This document shows positions 26,052-34,058 of a stretch of DNA of 64,000 nucleotides, piece after piece. The notes under the pieces were generated by a model that did not search any database, was not told where the DNA came from, and was given only the letters and a program-made list of their open reading frames with translations. The stretch comes from Pusillimonas sp. UBA3987. GTDB lineage: Bacteria; Pseudomonadota; Gammaproteobacteria; Burkholderiales; Burkholderiaceae_B. A program made the position numbers and the translations under genes. The stretch covers positions 262,535-326,534 of the forward strand of contig DGCD01000009.1 in the NCBI GenBank assembly GCA_002384935.1. The letters run 5' to 3'. Position 1 is the first letter of the stretch; the number at the start of each line of letters is the position of its first letter.

Positions 26052-26708
26052 GTGAATACCATCGCCATTGTTGATTACGGTATGGGCAACTTTCATTCGG
26101 TTGCCCGCGCCCTGACAGCCGCCGCACCCAACGCCGACATTCGAATCTGCCGCGATGCGCAGTCTATTCGCGACGCGTCTCGCGTGGTCTTTCCCGGCCA
26201 GGGCGCCATGCCCGACTGCATGCGTACCCTGAACGAATCAGGCCTGCGCGAAGCGGTGGAAGACGCCGCGCGCAACAAGCCCCTGCTGGGCGTATGCGTG
26301 GGCGAACAAATGCTGTTCACCACCAGTGAGGAAGGCAACACGCCTTGCCTGGACATTTTCCCGGGCAAAGTAAAACTGTTTTCCGGGCCTGAATTTGCGT
26401 CTTCAAAACAGCACGGCGACAATGACCATGAATTGCTGAAAGTGCCGCACATGGGCTGGAATCGCGTATGGCAAACCCAGGCCCACCCCTTGTGGAGCGG
26501 CATTGAAGACGGCACCCATTTTTATTTCGTACACAGCTTTTATGCTGCACCCGAACAGGCAGAATTAACCGTCGGCGAAAGCCACTACGGCATCCCCTTT
26601 ACCTGCGCCGTGGCGGCAAATAATATCTTTGCCGTGCAGTTTCATCCGGAAAAAAGCGCAGACGCGGGTCTACGCCTGTATCGGAACTTTGTAGACTGGA
26701 ACCCGTAA
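26052..26708 (+). CDS. hisH: Imidazole glycerol phosphate synthase, glutaminase subunit
   Basis: A 218-residue class-I glutamine amidotransferase. The start is a GTG at 26052 giving MNTIAIVDYGMGNFHSV. The nucleophile cysteine lies in LLGVCVGEQML and the His-Glu pair in FAVQFHPEKS. It supplies ammonia to HisF. The stop codon sits in the loop of a small hairpin (26700-26714) followed by T-rich sequence. Confidence 0.97.
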   Translation: MNTIAIVDYGMGNFHSVARALTAAAPNADIRICRDAQSIRDASRVVFPGQGAMPDCMRTLNESGLREAVEDAARNKPLLGVCVGEQMLFTTSEEGNTPCLDIFPGKVKLFSGPEFASSKQHGDNDHELLKVPHMGWNRVWQTQAHPLWSGIEDGTHFYFVHSFYAAPEQAELTVGESHYGIPFTCAVAANNIFAVQFHPEKSADAGLRLYRNFVDWNP

Positions 26709-26725
26709 CGGGTTTGTTATATTTT
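26700..26725 (+). terminator. Small hairpin spanning the hisH stop codon, possible attenuator
   Basis: AACCCG (26700-26705) and CGGGTT (26709-26714) flank the TAA stop, which forms the 3-base loop. The following bases are T-rich (TGTTATATTTT). A translating ribosome would cover the stem, so termination would depend on translation. The stem is short and the role is inferred. Confidence 0.35.
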
Positions 26726-26783
26726 CAACGCTGGCACCCTTAAGTTTTAATTTTTCCGGCACCTAACTTAGCCTAAATCCATC

Positions 26784-27533
26784 ATGCTTCTGATTCCCGC
26801 TATCGACCTCAAAGACGGACACTGCGTACGCCTGCGCCAGGGCGACCTGGACGACGCCACCATTTTCTCGGAAGACCCCGCGGCCATGGCCTCCGACTGG
26901 CTCGACCAGGGCGCGCGACGCCTGCACCTGGTTGACCTGAACGGCGCCGTTGCCGGCAGCCCGAAAAACCTGGCAGCCATCAAAAACATCCTGGACGTCA
27001 TCGACAACGAAATCCCCGTTCAAATTGGCGGGGGCATTCGCGACCTAAACACCATTGAAGCCTATCTCGACCTGGGCCTGGCCTACGTCATTATCGGAAC
27101 GGCCGCCATCAAGAACCCCGGTTTTCTGCGCGACGCCTGCAGCGCCTTTCCTGGCAACATTATTGTTGGCCTGGATGCGCGCGAGGGCAAGGTCGCCACC
27201 GACGGCTGGAGCAAGCTGACCCGCCACGACGTCATCGACATGGCCAAGAAGTTTGAAGATTACGGCTGCGAAGCCATTATTTACACCGACATCGGCCGCG
27301 ACGGCATGCTGCAGGGCGTGAATATCGACGCCACCGTGAAACTGGCGCAAGCCGTGACCATTCCGGTGATTGCTTCGGGTGGGGTCACCGACCTGAAAGA
27401 CATTGAAGCCCTGTGTGCCGTGGAAGACGAAGGCGTCGAAGGCGCCATTCTGGGCCGCAGCCTGTACGAAGGCACGCTTGATTTCGCTGCTGCGCAAACC
27501 CTGGCCGATGAACTGAACGGCGAAATGGAATGA
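26784..27533 (+). CDS. hisA: Phosphoribosylformimino-AICAR phosphate isomerase
   Basis: A 249-residue TIM barrel with the two half-barrel phosphate motifs. The N-terminal LLIPAIDLKDGHCVRLRQGD holds the catalytic Asp, and IYTDIGRDGMLQGVN holds the second one. Phosphate binding is seen at VQIGGGIRD and IPVIASGGV. It isomerises ProFAR to PRFAR. It overlaps hisF by 4 bp. Confidence 0.97.
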   Translation: MLLIPAIDLKDGHCVRLRQGDLDDATIFSEDPAAMASDWLDQGARRLHLVDLNGAVAGSPKNLAAIKNILDVIDNEIPVQIGGGIRDLNTIEAYLDLGLAYVIIGTAAIKNPGFLRDACSAFPGNIIVGLDAREGKVATDGWSKLTRHDVIDMAKKFEDYGCEAIIYTDIGRDGMLQGVNIDATVKLAQAVTIPVIASGGVTDLKDIEALCAVEDEGVEGAILGRSLYEGTLDFAAAQTLADELNGEME

Positions 27534-28315
27534 ACCCCAGGAATGAATTAACGCGCCGCATTATTCCCTGCCTGGACGTCACGGCAGGGCGCGTTGTTAA
27601 AGGCGTGAATTTCGTGGGCCTGGTCGACGCGGGCGACCCCGTTGAAATTGCACGCCGCTACAACCAGCAAGGCGCCGACGAGCTCACCTTCCTGGACATT
27701 ACCGCCACCAGCGACAACCGCGACCTGATCCTGCCCATTATTGAATCCGTGGCCTCGCAAGTGTTCATTCCCCTAACGGTTGGCGGCGGTGTACGCAAAG
27801 TGGCCGACATTCAACGCCTGCTGAACGCGGGGGCCGACAAAGTCTCCATTAACAGCGCTGCCGTCAGCAACCCCGAACTGGTGCGCGAGGCGTCGCAATA
27901 CCACGGCTCGCAATGTATTGTCGTGGCCATCGACGCACGCCAGGTGTCTGAACCGGGCGAGCCGTTGAAGTGGGAAATCTTCACCCACGGCGGGCGCAAC
28001 GCCACGGGTATCGACGCCGTGCAATGGGCAGTTAAAATGGCCGAATACGGTGCCGGTGAAATACTGCTTACCAGCATGGACCGCGACGGCACGAAAACAG
28101 GCTTCGACCTGAACCTGACCCGCACCGTATCGAACGCGGTACCCATTCCCGTCATTGCTTCAGGGGGTGTAGGCAACCTGCAGCACCTGGCAGACGGCGT
28201 TACCACCGGCCGGGCCAGCGCCGTGCTGGCTGCCAGCATCTTTCACTTCGGCGACCACACCGTGCACGAAGCCAAAGCACTGATGGCCCAGCAAGGCATT
28301 CCTGTCAGGCTGTAA
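27530..28315 (+). CDS. hisF: Imidazole glycerol phosphate synthase, cyclase subunit
   Basis: A 261-residue TIM barrel. RIIPCLDVTAGRVVKGVNF carries the catalytic Asp, ILLTSMDRDGTKTGFDL the second Asp, and VGGGVR and IASGGVG bind phosphate. With HisH it makes imidazoleglycerol phosphate and AICAR. It starts in the hisA stop (ATGA), so expression is coupled. Confidence 0.97.
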   Translation: MNPRNELTRRIIPCLDVTAGRVVKGVNFVGLVDAGDPVEIARRYNQQGADELTFLDITATSDNRDLILPIIESVASQVFIPLTVGGGVRKVADIQRLLNAGADKVSINSAAVSNPELVREASQYHGSQCIVVAIDARQVSEPGEPLKWEIFTHGGRNATGIDAVQWAVKMAEYGAGEILLTSMDRDGTKTGFDLNLTRTVSNAVPIPVIASGGVGNLQHLADGVTTGRASAVLAASIFHFGDHTVHEAKALMAQQGIPVRL

Positions 28316-28332
28316 ACGCAAGGAGGCCAAAC

Positions 28333-28758
28333 ATGAGCCAATCGCAATCCGACAGCACCACCGAAGCACAAGCCGGCCCAGCCTGGCTGAACGAAGTGCA
28401 CTTCGACAACAGCGGCCTGGTTCCCGCCATTGCCCAGGATGCCGACACCGGCACCCTGCTGATGGTGGCCTGGATGAACCGCGATGCCCTGATGGAAACC
28501 GCGCAAACCCAACGCGCCGTGTATTGGTCGCGATCGCGCCAGCGCTTGTGGCGCAAAGGCGAAGAGTCGGGCCACGTGCAGCAGGTAAAGGAAATTCGCC
28601 TCGATTGCGACGGCGACGTCATCCTGCTCAAGGTAAAGCAGGAAGGCGGCATTGCTTGCCATACCGGCCGTGAAAGCTGTTTTTTCCGCCGCCTGGACAC
28701 CAACAGCTGGACAGTCACCGACCCCGTATTGAAAGATCCGGAGCAAATCTACAAATGA
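28333..28758 (+). CDS. hisI: Phosphoribosyl-AMP cyclohydrolase
   Basis: A 141-residue monofunctional HisI. Zinc and magnesium sites are seen in WSRSRQRLWRKGEESGHVQQV, DCDGDVILLKV and CHTGRESCFFR. The first 20 residues are a variable, polar extension. It opens the purine ring of PR-AMP. AAGGAGG precedes the ATG. It overlaps hisE by 4 bp. Confidence 0.97.
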   Translation: MSQSQSDSTTEAQAGPAWLNEVHFDNSGLVPAIAQDADTGTLLMVAWMNRDALMETAQTQRAVYWSRSRQRLWRKGEESGHVQQVKEIRLDCDGDVILLKVKQEGGIACHTGRESCFFRRLDTNSWTVTDPVLKDPEQIYK

Positions 28759-29099
28759 GTCAAGCACCCAACGCGCAAGCCATTCTGGCACGCCTGGCCG
28801 ACACCCTGGAAAGCCGCCTGCCGCAGAACGGCGGCGATCCAAACGCCTCGTACACCGCCAAGCTGCTGGCCAAAGGCCCCGATGCTTTCCTGAAGAAAAT
28901 CGGCGAAGAGGCAACGGAACTGGTCATGGCCGCCAAAGACAACGATCACGACAAAATCGTGTATGAAACCGCCGACTTATGGTTTCACACGTTGGTGGCG
29001 CTGGCGCATTACAATGTGCGACCCGAGGAAATTCTGAACGAACTGGCGCGACGCGAAGGCGTGTCGGGCCTGGAAGAAAAAGCGAATCGCAGCAAGTAA
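28755..29099 (+). CDS. hisE: Phosphoribosyl-ATP pyrophosphatase
   Basis: A 114-residue all-helical MazG-like hydrolase with the metal-binding KIGEEATELVMAAK and YETADLWFHTLVAL motifs. It splits PR-ATP to PR-AMP, feeding HisI. HisI and HisE are separate proteins here, as usual in betaproteobacteria. It is the last his gene; tatA begins 143 bp later. Confidence 0.96.
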   Translation: MSQAPNAQAILARLADTLESRLPQNGGDPNASYTAKLLAKGPDAFLKKIGEEATELVMAAKDNDHDKIVYETADLWFHTLVALAHYNVRPEEILNELARREGVSGLEEKANRSK

Positions 29100-29242
29100 C
29101 GCAAGGCATGCAAATGCCTCGCAAAATATATACAGCATACTATCGCATTCCCTACCCTGTTCCCCACCCCGCACTTCGGTAGAATGGGTAGAATGAAGGC
29201 ATAAACAAATGTGCAGCACTATGCTGCCTTACGGAGATTGAA

Positions 29243-29482
29243 ATGGGTAGTTTCAGCATTTGGCACTGGCTTATCGTTCTGGTTATTGTGGCCCTGGTGT
29301 TCGGCACCAAAAAACTGCGCAACATGGGTGAAGACCTGGGCGGCGCCGTAAAAGGCTTCAAGAAAGGCATGCACGACGCCAACAGCGAAAACGAACAAGA
29401 CAAGAAACCGGAAGCCGTTACACAAAAGACCGAAGACAACGACACCATCGACGTTCAGGCCAAAGAAAAGAAAGACGCGTAA
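29243..29482 (+). CDS. tatA: Twin-arginine translocase subunit TatA
   Basis: A 79-residue protein: one short membrane helix (SIWHWLIVLVIVALVFGTKKL), the FG hinge, an amphipathic helix (RNMGEDLGGAVKGFKKGM) and a charged tail. It oligomerises to make the translocation pore for folded proteins. A GGAG ribosome-binding site precedes the ATG. tatB follows after 6 bp. Confidence 0.95.
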   Translation: MGSFSIWHWLIVLVIVALVFGTKKLRNMGEDLGGAVKGFKKGMHDANSENEQDKKPEAVTQKTEDNDTIDVQAKEKKDA

Positions 29483-29488
29483 ACCGCC

Positions 29489-29974
29489 ATGTTTGGTCTG
29501 AGCTTCACCGAACTCATGATCATCGGCGTCGTTGCGCTGCTGGTCATCGGCCCTGAACGCCTGCCCAGCGTCGCCCGCACCGTGGGCCACCTGCTGGGGC
29601 GGGCACAGCGCTACGTCAACGACGTCAAAACCGACATCAGGCGTGAAATGGATTCCGCCGAAATCGGCAGCCTGAAAGGCCAGGTTGAAGATGCCGCGAA
29701 ATCCGTGCGTGCCTCAATCGACGACGCCGGCAACACCATTCGCAATCCGCTTGAAGAGGCCAAGAAAGCGCTGCAAGACACCGAACAAACGCTGAAAGAA
29801 ACGGAACAGTCAATCGACACATCGATTCGCAGCAAGGAAAGCGATAAATCGGGCGAACAAAGCCAAATCACACCTAACAAACCCGCGCAAATCAACACAG
29901 GCAGCGGTGCGCAAACCGGGCACGATTCGCCCGACGACACCACCGACACCAAGAAGAACGGATCCGACACGTGA
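29489..29974 (+). CDS. tatB: Twin-arginine translocase subunit TatB
   Basis: A 161-residue protein: the N-terminal MFGLSFTELMIIGVVALLVIGPERLP (membrane helix plus conserved Glu-Arg-Leu-Pro hinge), an amphipathic helix and a long charged coiled-coil-like tail ending in a low-complexity Thr/Asp/Lys stretch. It forms the signal-peptide receptor with TatC. It overlaps tatC by 4 bp (GTGA). Confidence 0.95.
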   Translation: MFGLSFTELMIIGVVALLVIGPERLPSVARTVGHLLGRAQRYVNDVKTDIRREMDSAEIGSLKGQVEDAAKSVRASIDDAGNTIRNPLEEAKKALQDTEQTLKETEQSIDTSIRSKESDKSGEQSQITPNKPAQINTGSGAQTGHDSPDDTTDTKKNGSDT

Positions 29975-30729
29975 CAGCCGAAGAAGAAAGCCATTCCGAA
30001 TCCTTCGTCTCGCACCTTATCGAGCTTCGCACGCGCCTGATTCGCGCCGTCGGTGCTATCCTGGGCATCTTCATTATTCTGTTTCTGTACCCCGGCCCGT
30101 CTTTCCTATACGACGTGCTGGCCCAGCCCATGCTGGCCACCCTGCCCACCGGCACCCGCATGATCGCCACCGGGGTCATCACGCCTTTCATGGTGCCGGT
30201 TAAAGTTACCCTGCTGACCGCATTCGTGCTGGCCTTGCCCATCGTGCTGTACCAGGCCTGGGCTTTTGTGGCGCCCGGGCTCTACAAGCACGAGCAAAAG
30301 CTGGCCCTGCCCCTTATTTTGTCGGGCACCGTGCTGTTCCTGCTGGGCATGGCGTTTTGCTACTTCGTGGTGTTCAACACGGTCTTTGAATTCATCTCGG
30401 GCTTTGCGCCCCAGTCGATTACCCCTGCGCCCGATATCGAAGCCTATGTCAGCTTTGTCATTACCATGTTCATGGCCTTTGGCATTACGTTTGAAGTGCC
30501 GGTGGCCGTTGTGCTACTGGTGAAAAGCGGCATGGTCAGCGTGGAAAAACTGCGCGGTGCACGCGGATACGTAATTGTAGGCGCGTTTATTATTGCCGCC
30601 GTGGTCACGCCACCCGACGTCATCAGCCAGTTCATGCTGGCCGTACCCCTGTGCATCTTGTTTGAAGTGGGGCTGCTGGTTGCCGGCAGAATGAAGCCTT
30701 CAGAGCGGGAAAAAGACGCAGAAGACTAG
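29971..30729 (+). CDS. tatC: Twin-arginine translocase subunit TatC
   Basis: A 252-residue protein with six membrane helices, starting at a GTG inside the tatB stop codon. SFVSHLIELRTRLIRA, with the signal-peptide-binding Glu, and FYQAWAFVAPGLYKHE-type text near residue 90 are typical. It recognises twin-arginine signal peptides. A strong terminator follows at 30751-30786. Rieske-type proteins often use this pathway, but no direct link with neighbours is implied. Confidence 0.96.
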   Translation: MTAEEESHSESFVSHLIELRTRLIRAVGAILGIFIILFLYPGPSFLYDVLAQPMLATLPTGTRMIATGVITPFMVPVKVTLLTAFVLALPIVLYQAWAFVAPGLYKHEQKLALPLILSGTVLFLLGMAFCYFVVFNTVFEFISGFAPQSITPAPDIEAYVSFVITMFMAFGITFEVPVAVVLLVKSGMVSVEKLRGARGYVIVGAFIIAAVVTPPDVISQFMLAVPLCILFEVGLLVAGRMKPSEREKDAED

Positions 30730-30750
30730 CCCTTTGCCACCCCAATAATT

Positions 30751-30786
30751 CGGCCCCAGTCACGCAAGTGTTGGGGCCGTTTTCTT
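30751..30786 (+). terminator. Rho-independent terminator of the tat genes
   Basis: CGGCCCCA (30751-30758) and TGGGGCCG (30772-30779) make an 8-bp GC-rich stem with a 13-base loop, followed directly by TTTTCTT. It lies 21 bp after the tatC stop. Confidence 0.88.
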
Positions 30787-30821
30787 ATGTGCTTCCCCAT
30801 ACATTCAGTGAACTCAAGCTA

Positions 30822-30841
30822 GTAAAACCCTAGGGTTTTAC
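30822..30841. promoter_or_regulatory. Perfect 20-bp palindrome, candidate operator
   Basis: GTAAAACCCTAGGGTTTTAC reads the same on both strands. It lies between the tat terminator and the next hairpin, in a gene-free stretch. A dimeric regulator site is the simplest explanation; no obvious regulator gene is adjacent. Confidence 0.45.
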
Positions 30842-30856
30842 CCTTAAAAGCAGCTC

Positions 30857-30894
30857 AAATCGGCCCCTTTCCATTGACAGGAAGGGGCCGATTT
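30857..30894. terminator. Second long hairpin downstream of the tat operon
   Basis: AAATCGGCCCCTTTCC (30857-30872) pairs with GGAAGGGGCCGATTT (30880-30894) over a 7-base loop, with one bulged T. The A- and T-ended stem reads as an intrinsic terminator in either direction. As no gene lies on the minus strand here, it probably backs up the tat terminator. The remaining gene-free sequence to 31081 holds a 14-bp palindrome TACTATCGATAGTA (30911-30924) and the hairpin at 31044-31065. Confidence 0.55.
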
Positions 30895-30910
30895 ACTTAA
30901 CATATATAGG

Positions 30911-30924
30911 TACTATCGATAGTA
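30911..30924. promoter_or_regulatory. 14-bp perfect palindrome upstream of the DUF1116 operon
   Basis: TACTATCGATAGTA is fully symmetric; a partial repeat of its half (GATAGTA) follows at 30926-30932. It lies about 160 bp before the DUF1116 start, where an operator for the catabolic operon would be expected. The binding protein is unknown and would be encoded elsewhere. Confidence 0.4.
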
Positions 30925-31043
30925 AGATAGTATAACACGACGTTCCGACAACCGCAAGGCAGTTTTTTACACAACGGATTGTTTGTAACGCATGTGTTGA
31001 AAACCACTGTGTGTAGTGAAACAAACAGCATTAAAGCAGCACC

Positions 31044-31065
31044 GGCCATCGCCCTGGCGATGGCC
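31044..31065 (+). promoter_or_regulatory. Leader hairpin directly before the DUF1116 ribosome-binding site
   Basis: GGCCATCGCC (31044-31053) and GGCGATGGCC (31056-31065) form a near-continuous palindrome with two central bases. The AGGGGG ribosome-binding site begins seven bases later and ATG is at 31082. In RNA the stem would stand just upstream of the start and could affect translation or transcript stability. The role is inferred. Confidence 0.45.
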
Positions 31066-31081
31066 GCTTTCAGGGGGTTAA

Positions 31082-32152
31082 ATGAGCAATACAGCACAAC
31101 TAACACGCATGGTCCGCCTAAAAAGCGCCCTGCCGAACTTGCCGGATCAGGCTTTATTCCACGCCGGCCCACCTTATAAAGGCAGCCCGCCCGAAGCGGT
31201 GCTCAATGCTGCAGCACAAGCGGCAGTCATGGAAGGTTGGGCGGCAGACACCCAAACGGCGCGCAGCATGCTGTCGGAATCAACATCGGGCATTACCTTG
31301 TTGCCGGCACAAGATTACGGCGTGGTGGTTCCCCTTGCCCAGGTTGCCGGGCCCTCCACCTGGTGTGTCGAGGTGGGCAACGAAGCGCTGAAAGTGTATT
31401 CGCCCGTCAGCGAAGGGCCGGCACCAGCCCTTCGATTCGGCTCTATCGAGCCGGTATGCCGTGATCGCGCCATGAACGACTGCAAGCTGTTCGCCGAACA
31501 CATCAACCCGTTACTGGAAAAGACGCCCATCTATCCCGAACAGCTAATGCAGCAGGCCTTGCAACTGGGCGATGACGGCCATGCCATTGTGGGTGCCGGG
31601 ACAAAACTATGGGTTGATGCACTCACCGACCTGCCGGCGGACATCCGTGAAAAAATCCTCACCAATGCCGGCTTTGCCCTCACCACCTGGATGGCCTACT
31701 GCAGCTGGAAATTGCGAACCTCTTCCTGCCCCATCGTGGCCATTGGCGCCAACGGCATCGAGTTCGGCCTGAAATTCAAGAATGCCAAAGCGTGGGCCAC
31801 CATTGAGGCGCCGCCGCCCAGCGGCCCCCGCTTCAATCCAGAGCACACAGCCCAAGCCCTGGGCGCAATCGGCGACAGCGCCGTGGTCGACGCCTGCGGT
31901 TACGGCGGGCAGGCCTTGAAACACGCGCCGCCCCTGCTGGCCGAATGGAAAGACTATCTTCCCGCCGACGCCCTCACAAGGCCCGGCCGCATTATTGCCC
32001 CCGAAAATGGTTGCATCGACCCGGCACGCATCCAGGCAGAACGGGTTGCACCCATTATCAACCTGGCGATTCTCGACAGCCTCGGCGCCAACACCCCTAT
32101 TGGCCGGGGCCATTACAGTCCGCCCCTTTCGGTGTTTCAACAATCTTCTTGA
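31082..32152 (+). CDS. DUF1116 (AllG/YlbE-like) family protein, divergent
   Basis: A 356-residue protein that I relate to the DUF1116 family, known from E. coli YlbE/AllG in allantoin and oxamate metabolism. Shared landmarks, from memory, are ALFHAGPP near residue 25, AVMEGWA near 51, the KVYSPVSEGPAPALRFGS block near 105 and QQALQLGDDGHA near 160. The family's usual NHHH segment reads PAQDYG here, and about 70 N-terminal residues of the E. coli protein are missing. The usual partner genes fdrA/allF and allH are absent. It leads an operon with an oxygenase system, so it may act on a nitrogenous or carbamoyl intermediate. That is speculative. Confidence 0.62.
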   Translation: MSNTAQLTRMVRLKSALPNLPDQALFHAGPPYKGSPPEAVLNAAAQAAVMEGWAADTQTARSMLSESTSGITLLPAQDYGVVVPLAQVAGPSTWCVEVGNEALKVYSPVSEGPAPALRFGSIEPVCRDRAMNDCKLFAEHINPLLEKTPIYPEQLMQQALQLGDDGHAIVGAGTKLWVDALTDLPADIREKILTNAGFALTTWMAYCSWKLRTSSCPIVAIGANGIEFGLKFKNAKAWATIEAPPPSGPRFNPEHTAQALGAIGDSAVVDACGYGGQALKHAPPLLAEWKDYLPADALTRPGRIIAPENGCIDPARIQAERVAPIINLAILDSLGANTPIGRGHYSPPLSVFQQSS

Positions 32153-32164
32153 ACAGGAATAAAA

Positions 32165-32920
32165 ATGACCTTATCGAACAAAGTTGCACTGGTCACCGGG
32201 GGGGCAATGGGCATTGGCTTTGCCGTTTGCGAACACCTGGCCGAACAAGGCGCCCGTATTGTCATTGCCGACCTGGACAATGCCCAGGCTGCGGCAGAAA
32301 AGCTCAAGCAGCAGGGCCATCAGGCCATTGGCGTTAAAACCAATGTGTCCCAGGAAGATGACACGGAAAACATGGTGAAAGCCGCGCTGGACGAATTTGG
32401 ACAGCTGGATATTTTGGTTAACAACGCCGCCATTTTCTCATCCATTCAACAAAAGCCCTTCGAGCAGTTAAGCACGCAGGAATGGCGCTCGCTTGTCGAC
32501 GTCAACGTCATCGGCCAGTTCCTCTGTTGCAAGGCCGTGCTGCCCGCATTCAAGACACAGGGCGCGGGGCGCATTATCAATATTTCTTCGGGCGTTGCCT
32601 TCAAGGGCAACCCGCACATGCTGCATTACGTTGCGTCCAAGGGCGCCATTGTCTCCATGACACGGGCCCTGGCAACCGAGCTGGGGGAACACAACATTCT
32701 GGTTAACAGCGTGGCCCCCGGCTTCACGCTGAGCGAAGGCGTCATGAAGAACGCCGAACTGGCCAAACGCTCATCGCAGTTTTCCATCCGGGGCCGCGCC
32801 CTTGCGCGCGACATGCACCCGAATGATCTGGTCGGCGCCGTGGCCTTCTTTGCCGGCCCTGGTTCCGCGTTCATTACCGGGCAAACGCTCGTGGTCGACG
32901 GTGGCGCGTACTACCACTAA
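32165..32920 (+). CDS. Short-chain dehydrogenase/reductase (classical SDR)
   Basis: A 251-residue SDR: NAD(P)-binding TGGAMGIGFAV near residue 11, acidic residue after strand 2 (ADLDNA, suggesting NAD), NNAAI near 89, catalytic Ser in NISSGVAF, and YVASK with Tyr and Lys near 158. The ending FITGQTLVVDGGAYYH is typical. It starts 12 bp after the DUF1116 gene and 21 bp before the Rieske gene, so it is probably in the same catabolic pathway, oxidising an alcohol or diol. The substrate is unknown. Confidence 0.9.
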   Translation: MTLSNKVALVTGGAMGIGFAVCEHLAEQGARIVIADLDNAQAAAEKLKQQGHQAIGVKTNVSQEDDTENMVKAALDEFGQLDILVNNAAIFSSIQQKPFEQLSTQEWRSLVDVNVIGQFLCCKAVLPAFKTQGAGRIINISSGVAFKGNPHMLHYVASKGAIVSMTRALATELGEHNILVNSVAPGFTLSEGVMKNAELAKRSSQFSIRGRALARDMHPNDLVGAVAFFAGPGSAFITGQTLVVDGGAYYH

Positions 32921-32941
32921 TGTTTTTATAGGAGTTAAACA

Positions 32942-34000
32942 ATGGAATTCGTAAAGAACACCTGGTATCCGGTTATCTGGTCAAACGAGGTTGACCGCAC
33001 GCTCGTGCGCCATGTCATTGCCAATGAACCCGTCGTCGTGTTTCGCCGCCAAGACGGCTCGGTGGCCGCACTTCACGATGCGTGCCCGCACCGGCTTGCA
33101 CCGCTGTCGCTGGGCACCCTGATCGACGACGCCATCGAGTGCGGCTATCACGGCATGACCTTCGACTGTTCCGGCCAATGTATTCGCATTCCCGGCCAGG
33201 ACGTTATCCCGAAGAACGCAACGGTACGTGCGTATCCCGTTGAAGAACGCTACGGCCTGGTCTGGATTTGGCTGGGCGACCCGGAACAAGCCGACCCCGA
33301 CAAAATGTTCAACGTGCCCCAGTACGGCCAGGAAGGCTGGCATGCCGTGCAGGGCGGTGTCTTGCGCATTGAATGCAACTACCTCAGCCTGGTGGAGAAC
33401 CTGCTTGACCCGGCCCACGTGACGTTCGTGCACAAGTCCACACTGGGCACACCGGCCGGCGCGTCGATCCCGGTCAACAACGATTACGGCGACAACAGCA
33501 TTTCCGTATGGCGCTGGATTCCCGACGCGCCCCCCATCCCCCTATTCAAGAATTTCGCCAACATGACCGGCCAGGTCGACCGCTGGCACTACTACGACTA
33601 CACCCCGCCCTGCTTCTTCGATATCGACATGGGCACCTGCGCCACGGGCTCCATCAAAGACCCTGCCATGCGTCATACCGGCGTGCAGATGCATTCATGC
33701 CATGTGCTAACGCCGGTAGATGAACGCACCGTTCTGCAATTCTGGTTCCACGTGCGCAATTTCCGTGTCGATGAACCCGAAATCGACCAGGACCTTAACG
33801 CCGCCATGGAGTTCGCCTTCAAGGAAGACAAGGTCATTCTTGAACAGATTCAACTGGAACAGGAACGCGACCCCAACGCCAAGCAGATCACCCTGGGCAT
33901 TGATGCCGCCCCGCGACGCATGCACAAGATGGTTCAAAAACTCATAGAGGAGGAACGCCAACCCGCAAAAACACCTGCCAAAGAAGCCGCAGCCCTTTGA
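32942..34000 (+). CDS. Rieske non-haem iron oxygenase, DdmC/VanA-like
   Basis: A 352-residue oxygenase of the vanillate/dicamba O-demethylase family. The Rieske cluster ligands are C48, H50, C67 and H70 (DACPHR and CGYHGMTFD). The mononuclear iron facial triad has H159 and H164 with N153 (NLLDPAHVTFVH), and an Asp is expected in EPEIDQDL near residue 280. MEFVKNTWYPVIWSNEV is the typical start. The ferredoxin and reductase encoded downstream make a three-component system, as in dicamba demethylase. It could O-demethylate or hydroxylate an aromatic or N-containing compound. A GGAG ribosome-binding site precedes it. Confidence 0.9.
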   Translation: MEFVKNTWYPVIWSNEVDRTLVRHVIANEPVVVFRRQDGSVAALHDACPHRLAPLSLGTLIDDAIECGYHGMTFDCSGQCIRIPGQDVIPKNATVRAYPVEERYGLVWIWLGDPEQADPDKMFNVPQYGQEGWHAVQGGVLRIECNYLSLVENLLDPAHVTFVHKSTLGTPAGASIPVNNDYGDNSISVWRWIPDAPPIPLFKNFANMTGQVDRWHYYDYTPPCFFDIDMGTCATGSIKDPAMRHTGVQMHSCHVLTPVDERTVLQFWFHVRNFRVDEPEIDQDLNAAMEFAFKEDKVILEQIQLEQERDPNAKQITLGIDAAPRRMHKMVQKLIEEERQPAKTPAKEAAAL

Positions 34001-34058
34001 GCAATTTCGGCTGCGTCATTCTCCCAACTGAAGCTTTACACACATCTAGGAGAGAACC

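Noticed and set aside
29104..29119. AGGCAT...ATGCCT hairpin between hisE and tatA
   Set aside because: Six-bp stem followed by an A-rich, not T-rich, sequence; chance is likely.
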